Positions 56,315 to 64,000 of a stretch of 64,000 nucleotides of DNA are shown piece by piece. The notes below the pieces were generated by a model. It ran no database searches. It was not told the origin of the DNA and was given only the letters and a program-made list of their open reading frames with translations. This DNA is from Aselliscus stoliczkanus. Taxonomy: Eukaryota; Chordata; Mammalia; Chiroptera; Hipposideridae. Made by a program: the position numbers and the translations under genes. The stretch covers positions 111,602,687 to 111,666,686 of the forward strand of contig CM066732.1 in the NCBI GenBank assembly GCA_033961575.1. The letters run 5' to 3'. How positions within the stretch are numbered: the first letter of the stretch is position 1; each line of letters begins with the position of its first letter.

Positions 56315-57439
56315 GAAGGTAGACCCATCCAGCTGCAGCTTAACCACCACTGCAGGTTTTGGGTCTCTGGGATCAGGGCTGGCTTGCTGGGTTCCTCGAC
56401 AGGCCATCCACCAGCAATGACAGGCAGTGGGCTCCAAGTATGCCACTAGAGGAGCCACTGCTTTGTCACACTGTTGGCAAACACAGCTTTCCAAAGATGA
56501 ATGGTTGAAAAAATTTTTTTCAATTACCATGTGTATGACCAACTGAGGGTTGATCGAAATAAACAAATGAGCCACCCAAGGGTGGCCCCTTAACTGTATA
56601 ACCTGAGGGCTGGAATTCACTCTAGCCCTAGTTCTGACTTCTAACTTTCAAAACACCAAATGCAGCACACCCAGGGTCTTCTCCCATAGGACTTTTTTTC
56701 CTTAGAGGAGACTCACCATTGTGGACTTCCAGTCAGAGAAGGAAGAAGGAATTTTGCCCTAGAATGGAGTGAAGTAGGGAGAGGTCCAGACATGAGCCTG
56801 GGTTCTGGGGACTAACCCTTCCACCAACTGCTGGGTGATGCTGGGTAAATCATTTTCAGGACCTTGTATTTTTTTTTTTTTGTCTGTTCACTGGGGGCTT
56901 TGGATCAATTAGATGATCCTAAATATTCCTCCAGCTCCAGTTTATTCCATGATACTAAGTAAAAATAAACTAAATCAAGCAGTCCCTATGTGGATATGAA
57001 TAAGACAGTTGCCAACACAGTATCATTTGAAGGCTCTGAAAAAATACCCAAGCCTTCCCTGGGGATCCCTGAAAATCTTGCCACCCCCCGTCAGTCTTGG
57101 ATGAAAGACTGAAAGCTGGTAAAATGTACTCATTGCATAATCTTGGAATGTGTGACCATTTAACCCATCGTCAGCCATTTTGTCATCTACATGAAGTAAG
57201 CTATCCAATAAGTCAACCAAAGGTTAGGTAATTTTTGTTGGGGCAGAACACGTGTTAAATCCCTAGCACAAGAAGATGACAGCAGCCACAATTCATAGAT
57301 ACTGAAATGACCATGGAGCACGAGACAGGACGGGGCAAGAGACATGCTCTTTAGTTAATGAGAATTCCCAAATCTCTCCCAGTCAAGCAGGAATCAGTGG
57401 TCTACAGCTCCGTGTGATCTGATGCTATAATTAGCCTCT
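56315..57439. other. Mostly unassigned, includes a MIR fragment
   Basis: 56790-56960 resembles forward MIR (TGCTGGGTGATGCTGGGTAAATCATTTTCAGGACC). A minus-strand frame 56237-56620 (127 codons) overlaps the hAT end and shows no known domain. Confidence 0.4.
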
Positions 57440-57990
57440 GTTTGATACCTTTTGTCACCCCCAAAATGCCCTCCAAAATTCACTGCCTCGACACAAAGTC
57501 ACTTGTGAGTTTTTCAAAACAGCCAAAAACAGTGTCTGAAAACCTTGCAATATCGTTCTGTCCCTCCTATTACCTAAAATGGTCTACTGTTCCATTTGCA
57601 CAGGCTTTTCTTCAGCAGATTTACAAGGTAACATCTGTTTCAGAAACAGATGTTTATGCCAGAATTCTCTTCTGCTCATTAATGCTTTTCCGGTTAACAT
57701 CTAACTATCTCACTCATTAGTTCTTAATAATACTTTTTGTATCCAAGCCATGCCAAATACGCGCTCTGTAGAGCTCTGTATTATTGTTGCTTCTGTTGCT
57801 GTTGAATTACGCTGCTGAATAAAGGAAAAGTAAAAATAAGCTCCTCTAAGAAGGCTGCTATGTGTCAGAGCTCTATCTTTGTGAACTGAACAAGCTGAAA
57901 TCAATTAAAAGTGTGTGTTTAGAGAATGCATCTCAGCTGTCTAATTGCACCACCTCTGCTTCAGGGCCAAAGTTTGACTCCCTGCCAAAT
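57440..57990. other. Repeat-free block, possible conserved regulatory DNA
   Basis: No transposon recognised in 550 bp. It contains the E-box palindrome at 57630-57654 and several TAAT/ATTA cores (for example CTCATTAATGC). A conserved-element interpretation is inference. Confidence 0.3.
57630..57654. promoter_or_regulatory. 25-bp perfect palindrome with two E-boxes
   Basis: AACATCTGTTTC and GAAACAGATGTT flank a single A. Each arm holds an E-box of the CATCTG/CAGATG class, which is bound by bHLH factors. The site could bind paired bHLH dimers, but function is not shown by sequence alone. Confidence 0.4.
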
Positions 57991-58400
57991 TGTCATCAAA
58001 ATGGGCGTCCGTTAGCACTGCTACAAGCACCACTGCCTGTGTGCGATTCAAGGGCTTGTCTAATGTAGGAAGCCCAGTGTGCTATAGGGTTTGGCTCACA
58101 AAGACTCCCACTTCCCAAGGGCAGGCCTTGGCCACCCTGTTCAAAAAAAGGACACTGCAAAGCCCTCCAGGATGAGGGTCCTGGAGCTGAGCAATTTACC
58201 CCACCCTGCTTCCTCAGTCTGACAGGCTCCGTAGATGAACGACAGGAAGCATTCACAGGGTGCTCTCTACTGATCCACAAGCAGCTTCACACACAGAGAG
58301 CTCCTTCAAGAAAAGCAGGGTCAACACACCTGCTGAGTGTCTGGTGGTACCTTGAATGGCTAAGTGCTGTTGTATCCACCCATTCTTAGAAACATAAGTA
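57991..58400. other. Unassigned non-coding stretch
   Basis: Nothing recognised. Confidence 0.45.
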
Positions 58401-58616
58401 CAGTAAAACCTTGGATTGGGAGTAGCTAGGTTTGCGAGTGTTCCACAAGACGTGCAAACATTTCTATTAGGTCGGTGCAAAAGTAATAGCAGTTTTTGCC
58501 ACTATTACTTTTGCACCGACCTAATAATATATTTTAACTTGGTAAACGAGTGATGTCTTGCAATACGAGTAGTTTATTTCCAGAACAAATTATGCTCGCA
58601 AACCAAGGTATTACTG
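58401..58616 (+). mobile_element. Pogo/Tigger-like MITE carrying a nested mariner hairpin
   Basis: Ends CAGTAAAACCTTGGATTGGG and, reversed from the right, CAGTAATACCTTGGTTTGCG. The CAGT start is typical of pogo/Tigger. TA precedes the left end (58399-58400), and the right flank is TG, a mutated TA. Without the insert it is about 156 bp, with internal TTTGCGAGTGTTCC and AATACGAGTAGTTTATTTCC motifs. Confidence 0.8.
58467..58524. mobile_element. MADE1-like mariner hairpin (58 bp)
   Basis: TTAGGTCGGTGCAAAAGTAA starts a 23-bp arm (58467-58489) that pairs without mismatch with 58502-58524 around a 12-base loop, CAGTTTTTGCCA. Perfect TA duplications flank it (58465-58466, 58525-58526). The arms match the Hsmar1/MADE1 terminal repeat type (TTAGGTTGGTGCAAAAGTAA in primates), and the length is shorter than the 80-bp MADE1. 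In primates MADE1 copies gave rise to the miR-548 family, so this RNA could fold into a pre-miRNA-like stem. Confidence 0.88.
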
Positions 58617-61300
58617 TGCTGCTCCTATGGATCCATATCAGTTTTTTCTGATCTGTAATAAAATGGCATGGGTTAAAATTTTCTTTGAAACACTTTTTAA
58701 TAATACTTTAAACACTTGATGGTGGTCTCAAAACTGGCTTTTATGTTTCAAGAAGCCAATATCATCATCAAACAATTGAACAAACCAAGACAGAAATAAG
58801 GCTAACATTGGTCTGGATGATAAAGGAAAAGCCAACCCTCCAGAGAACTTGGACCAATACAACATATTGTTTGGGATCAGAATAAAGAATGCTTAATAAA
58901 TCATTGACAATAGTTTCCATGGTCACAAGAAATGTATAGTAACTTATATTGTTTAGCTTGGTGTGACCAGTCCTACAGGGAAGAAATAAACAAGCTCTTG
59001 TCGATAAACAAATATGAAACTCATTTAACTTAAAGGACTGCTGGCAGATTATCAACAAGAATAATCAAATAAAATTGAAATTGAAGTCTAACCAAACAAA
59101 CTTAGTCTCCAGACTTCACAGTAGCCAATGTCTCTTGGTCCCCATGAACCCAACTGCAGCTCCATAATATGCTCTGTTCCTTTTATAGTAGGCTCTTCCA
59201 TTTCTGCCTAAGAGGCTGCTTTTCCACAAAATTACTTGGCAAACACTACCTTATCAAGTATAAATCAGATATGTTACTCTGGAATCTAAACCCACAAAGA
59301 ATATCCCCAGAACACTACATAATAATGAAAAATAGAAATACTGCATTATTGCTGCCAAAAGAAATGGAAAACTATGAATGAAAATGATCACTGGGTGTGT
59401 CTTCCATGAGATTCCACTTAAATAACAGTCTCCATTTACTTAAATCTCTACAATCTGATGGGCTAACACACTGCAAAATGAAATAAAAGCACATTTTAGG
59501 AGGAAATTAAAATGTTATAAGCTGCCTTGGGTGGTGCTGGCATTGTGCAAAGAATGGTGAGTACTAACCACAGCCAAAACCTATTTGCCCTGCAGTCAAC
59601 AGATACCATCTGAGGTTTTGATGCAATGTGCTAAAGGGAATCCAAACTGGAGATCTGGGGGCTTCTCCACAGCTCTTCTCTCCAGATAAACTCCAGAGGA
59701 TGCTGTGCAACCGTGTAGGTGAATGATGAAGTAGATGCAAACCTACTCTGACATTTTTACCCCCAGCCCTTTTGCGTTTAAAAACTTCCCACCTCCAGAA
59801 CCACTCTCTTGCCACCTTTGTTACTTGCTGTGGACACTGCTGCCCAGTTCTCCTGGACAGCACTTGTGAAGAAGTACTACTCTTATTTTCTCAGACTCTC
59901 TGGTTAGTCTGGTAGCTAATATCTCTCTCATGTTTCCTATCTAGACCGGGTTCCCTTCAATATGAATGGATTAGGTGCCAATAGAGACCATTTTGGACTC
60001 AAAGCTTCCCCAACACACAGATCAAGGTCTTGCATGAAGAGGCCATCAGGAGTGGGGTCTTCCAAGGGTACAAGCCAAACAAATGATGTAGACACAAAGC
60101 CACATGGTCCTAGAGACCTAGACAAGCAATGCAATTTTCTCTCCACCACCAATGGCTGAGCTATTGACTTTTCTCATCCTTATACTCATCCCTATACACT
60201 GGACTATGGGGTGATGCAGAAAACCATAAGGGAGAGTGACTCATACAGAATGAATTCCAGGATATGGTGGTGACAACAGGTGGGTCAACAATAACCGAGA
60301 GCATTCACCTGGACTTGTAGGATTGTGGCTCTTCTTGAGGAAAGTACATGTCACATCAATCCCTGGTAGGTGATGACTATAACAAAGCTATTCTTATCAT
60401 GAATGCCATCTTGACAACCATTTCTGATCACCTGACAGCTATCTCTGAAGCTAGCAAACTGAGAAGGCAAGGCATAATCTTTCTTTTTCTTCACAAGGTC
60501 TACATGCCATCATCCCATACTCACAGTTGACTGAGCTCCATGAAAGGGGTCCTGTGCAAGGAGGTGCTGACTGGAAAAGAAATGTCCACCACACTCATGG
60601 GCCCACAGAGGACCGAGGTTACTCAGCCGGAGAATCCCACATATCCTTACTTCCACTGCCAACTCCCTTGAGGCACATGATGGCCTGAGATCTTTACCAA
60701 GCTCCAACTAGCCCAGAGATGTGCCTTGCTGTAGGAGTTAGGCACAGGAGAGGACCTCATGCTGATGAACTTGGCAGGTCAAGGTGTGATATTCATTGCA
60801 AAGACCCTTTTTCTCCTAAAGATAGAAGATCAAGACACAACCATTCCTGGGGTGACTATTCCTTTAGGGGGGGTGAACAAAATTACTGAGATTTCTTAGA
60901 TTCCAAAAAGATCTTAGAATATTGAGAATTCTTGTCCATGGAAAAACCTGTAAAGTTAGATGGCCGAGATTCACCCTCCAATTACAGGAAGAATGATCTA
61001 GGCCATTAAATTGGCCTCAGAGTGATATTTCCTCTTACCACTCTAATTAATCAAATATGATGACAAGGGAATAACAAACAGAATCCATGTAGCAGATATT
61101 TCAGCAGTTGCTATCTAGTCTATTTTAAGAGATGCCAGTACAGAGCCCACCTTTTTCTCTGCCCCACCCCTAAGTGATGCCCATCCACTGGCTAGGGGGC
61201 AAACCATGGACGCAGCTCACATTCTCAGAAAAGGAAAAGCCTCACAATGACACCAGCTCTCTCAAATAAGATATGATAAGGTTCCCCAATGCACCAAGCA
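58617..61300. other. Unassigned non-coding stretch
   Basis: About 2.7 kb with no recognised exon or named repeat. 59940-61130 reads like the decayed body of an old retroelement, but I find no diagnostic motif and do not classify it. Confidence 0.35.
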
Positions 61301-61301
61301 C

Positions 61302-61400
61302 ATCTTGTGCTCATGGCTCTATGGGGAAGACACAGATGAATTAGACAAGAGACCAGCCCTCAGGGAGCTTACATTCCAGCCGGAAAGAGAAAAGCTAGAT
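61302..61400 (-). repeat. LINE-2 3' end fragment
   Basis: CTCATGGCTCTATGGGGAAGACACAG, then CCAGCCCTCAGGGAGCTTACATTCCAGCCGG: reverse L2. A second small piece follows at about 61515-61590. Confidence 0.65.
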
Positions 61401-61821
61401 AAATAACTAGTTTAAAAGTGGAATGAAATAAATGTCATAAAAGGGAGGGATAAGTTATTTTCCGTGTAGACAGGAAAGATCCGAAAGGAAAGGGAAATAG
61501 TCTTTGAACAACCAGGAGGTATCCAGGGCTGAGCCAGGTGCTAGAGACACAATGACAAATATGATCCCGTTGCTTGACATTTCGGGGGCACAGTCCTCCC
61601 CATGCACAACTACCTTCAATAACCCTACTACAGAATAAGAATGGATATACCTGCAAAGCACCTCAGGAACAAGAGAGGCATTCCTTTGCCTACGTGAAGA
61701 AGAAGTCACAAGAGGGGCTATTTTAGCTGGCCCATGTTTTACTAGGCAGGGGGAAAAAATAGGAAAAGGGAGAAGGATTCCAAGGGAAAGGCACTGCATC
61801 TCCTTGAGGGCTCCTATTATT
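61401..61821. other. Mostly unassigned
   Basis: Apart from the small L2-like piece (61515-61590), nothing is recognised. Confidence 0.45.
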
Positions 61822-61905
61822 TCCTACATCAGCCTTGATTCTTCAGTGCTCAGCACAGTGCCTGAAACATTATGAGCACTCAATAAAGGTTGGTGAATGA
61901 GTCAC
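61822..61905 (+). repeat. LINE-2 3' end fragment
   Basis: TCAGTGCTCAGCACAGTGCCTGAAACATTATGAGCACTCAATAAAGGTTGGTGAATGA. Confidence 0.8.
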
Positions 61906-63419
61906 AGAACTCAGGGCATGCATGGACAGACTGCCCTTTGGGTGCAAGCCATAATCAGGGGAGTAACTGGTCAGATCCTCGTTTCTGAAAGATGTTTCCA
62001 GTGGTCTGGAGAGCGGGAGTGAGCTGGCTCGTCCAGGGATGACCGAGAAGGCCTGGGTGCAAGAATGCCGCAAAGGGTCTGAAGGGCTGAGAAGATAGGG
62101 ACATACAGAGATCACCACAGGAGGAAGTTTCCAGAAGTATTTCAGACACTTGTAATAGGGACGTGTTCACCAAAAAGATACTTTTAAAAGCACGTATTAA
62201 AAGAAAAAGATGCCACCTTTTAAAAAGCCTTATTTTCTGGAAAGAGCTTTTAATAACATGTACTAATTTTAAAGGAAGCCAGATATAAAACCACTAGGGA
62301 AAAAGCTTTGTACAACTGAGCAAGGTCAGTGGCTACCCCGTCTGAGGAATCCTGGCAACTCTGTAAATATCAGCTCCATCTGGGGACTGGGCCCAGTGAC
62401 AAATGCATTTTCCAATTTCATGGAGAATGAGATAAGATGCTGCCAGGGTTGTGCAAGGATACAAAATCACAGAGTACATAAACTCGAGGTTTGAAATGCT
62501 TGTTTTTGTTTTTTTAACTAGCAGAACCCTTTCCTCAAAATCTTATGCAAACTCCAGTAGGCACATCAGGTAACAAATAACGGTGCTGGTTTGAGATGGA
62601 GTAGTGGGAGCCTGGGGACCCCAGAGAACACTGTTTTCTGTCCCCTCCTCACCCTTGGAGGCAACCCAGAGAGGCGCTGAACAAACACCCCAGAGTCCCC
62701 TGGGACACAGAGTACTCTCCAAAAGCAGGGAAACTTCCAAACTGGCCCGTCTTCCACACCAAAGACCCAATTCTCCAAATGACACTATGTACCCCAAGGC
62801 TTCTGGGCTGTGACTTCCTACTGCTTATTGTATAATCACCAGGAGACTTGCAATGATGATTCACGGCCACAAAGAAAACCCCCCAAATCCATCCATCAGT
62901 GGAAGGAGAGAGTAACAAAGCACTGGCCCCTCTTGAGTCCCAGGGTTGAGATTCCACGGACGAGACATGGAGGGCCCCCGGGGGCAGCACCTCACCCAGG
63001 CCCACACCCACTCGGGGCACGTCAGCAGTGGAGCCAGGTCTGAGGCCCTGGGGCTTGTCCGTGGCTCTGGGGAGTGGCCATGTACATCCGTGTCCCTCAT
63101 GGAGCTGCAGCCTTCCGGGGAAACATCAGAATTGGGTACATTCCATATCTAGCAGTCCGGCATAAGTACACAAAGCAATGCAGAGTGGGGTAAATCCAAG
63201 GACATTTTGTTCCTTTGCAAAGACTGACAAGCTCATTTGGTAGCAACAATTCAGAGTCCACAAGAAAATGCTGAATCTCACTTACAGACATAGTGAAATG
63301 CAGGCAGAGCAACCCAATAGCACTGGAAGCTATTTTAGACATGCCTATTTTAATACCATCAATCCTTATTTTTTCTTAACAAAATTGCCCCCACAAAATT
63401 CTCTGTTACAACACAGGTC
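61906..63419. other. Unassigned non-coding stretch
   Basis: GC rises around 62930-63060 but CpG density is too low for a CpG island. Overlapping frames on both strands (up to 123 codons) show no family features. Confidence 0.4.
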
Positions 63420-63500
63420 CCGTGAGAGAGGTTATCATCCCCATTTCAGAGATGAAGAAACTGACATGTGCAGGCCCCAGGGAGGAGGCAGGAGCCGAAT
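63420..63500 (-). repeat. MIR SINE fragment
   Basis: GAGGTTATCATCCCCATTTCAGAGATGAAGAAACTGACATGTGCAGG is the reverse MIR core. Confidence 0.75.
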
Positions 63501-64000
63501 CTTCCTCACACACGGCCGCCTGCGGAGCTCACACAAAGAGCTTCCTCAGTCAGCAAAACGCAGCCTCTGGGTACCCAGGGAAGGCGGTGCAGAGTCATTA
63601 CAAACTGGTCCTGTCCCATCCCAAAAGGACAGCTGGATAAATATGCACTGGGGAGACATGATGAGCAGGCTTACCTGAGGAATTTAATCCAAGGTTGCTT
63701 TAAACTCACAGTGCTTATGCATTGGTCTGCGGGTTCCTTGCTGATAGAGTGGCAATTCTATAAGCACTTCAGAGGAGCATTTACCTTACATGTCTTTCTC
63801 TCAAACTCCTTCTAGGAAATAAAAATTAAAGCCCCTAACTGTATAAACCACCTCATCTAAACAGTCTTTCCCCATTCTTTCTAATTTTCTTGACCTGACC
63901 CCCTCTTAAATGGATTTCACATGCCAAAGGTTGCCAGGTGAGATCCTTGGGGACCAGTCCTATCCATTTATGGGCACCGTCACAAAAGATGCTCAGCCCT
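63501..64000. other. Unassigned non-coding stretch
   Basis: Nothing recognised up to the window edge. Confidence 0.45.

Noticed and set aside
59940..61130. Possible endogenous retrovirus body
   Set aside because: The texture suggested an old retroelement, but no LTR ends, primer-binding site, protease, polymerase or envelope motif could be identified.
62930..63060. GC-rich patch as a possible CpG island promoter
   Set aside because: Short, with few CpG dinucleotides and no associated transcript-like structure.

Overview
This is nuclear DNA from a placental mammal, and I find no intact protein-coding gene in the 64 kb. The base composition is AT-leaning and CpG-poor. The longest open frames (205, 167, 161 and 154 codons) resemble no protein I recognise, and several lie on repeats. 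The background is made of old mammal-wide repeats: MIR, LINE-2 3' ends, MER5-type and other hAT elements, and L1 3' ends. On top of it sit younger insertions: seven tRNA-derived SINEs and several Tc1/mariner, pogo-like and hAT DNA transposons. The full-length SINE combines a tRNA head, a repetitive middle and an AATAAA/TCTTTT end. From memory this resembles Rhin-1-type SINEs of rhinolophoid (horseshoe and leaf-nosed) bats. Together with mariner and hAT insertions that still keep target-site duplications, it suggests a bat, but I cannot confirm the species.

Layout. 0-20 kb: five plus-strand SINEs (722, 6430, 13322, 15070 and 19272), MIR and L2 fragments, two copies of one hAT-like repeat (3364 and 14003), and a short mariner element (11621). 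20-40 kb: a second member of that mariner family (19989), a Charlie-like hAT relic (21105), long stretches with nothing recognised, a doubtful pseudogene-like stretch (33.4-33.9 kb) and a compound microsatellite (37839). 39.5-40.7 kb: a mariner transposase relic with a SINE inserted in its catalytic domain, followed directly by an L1 3' end. 43-50 kb: MIR, MER5 and L2 pieces, one candidate 3'-terminal exon on the minus strand (45596-45265), and a SINE of a different body type (49379). 53-58.6 kb: repeat-poor blocks that may be conserved non-coding sequence, an hAT element with 8-bp duplications (55992), a 25-bp palindrome carrying two E-boxes (57630), and a pogo-like element that contains a 58-bp MADE1-like mariner hairpin (58401-58616). 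58.6-64 kb: L2 and MIR fragments and unassigned sequence.

There are no operons or interacting genes to describe. The window reads as an intergenic region or a large intron. Its interest lies in the nested transposons, the structure of the SINE families, one possible small-RNA hairpin and a few candidate regulatory or transcribed segments.
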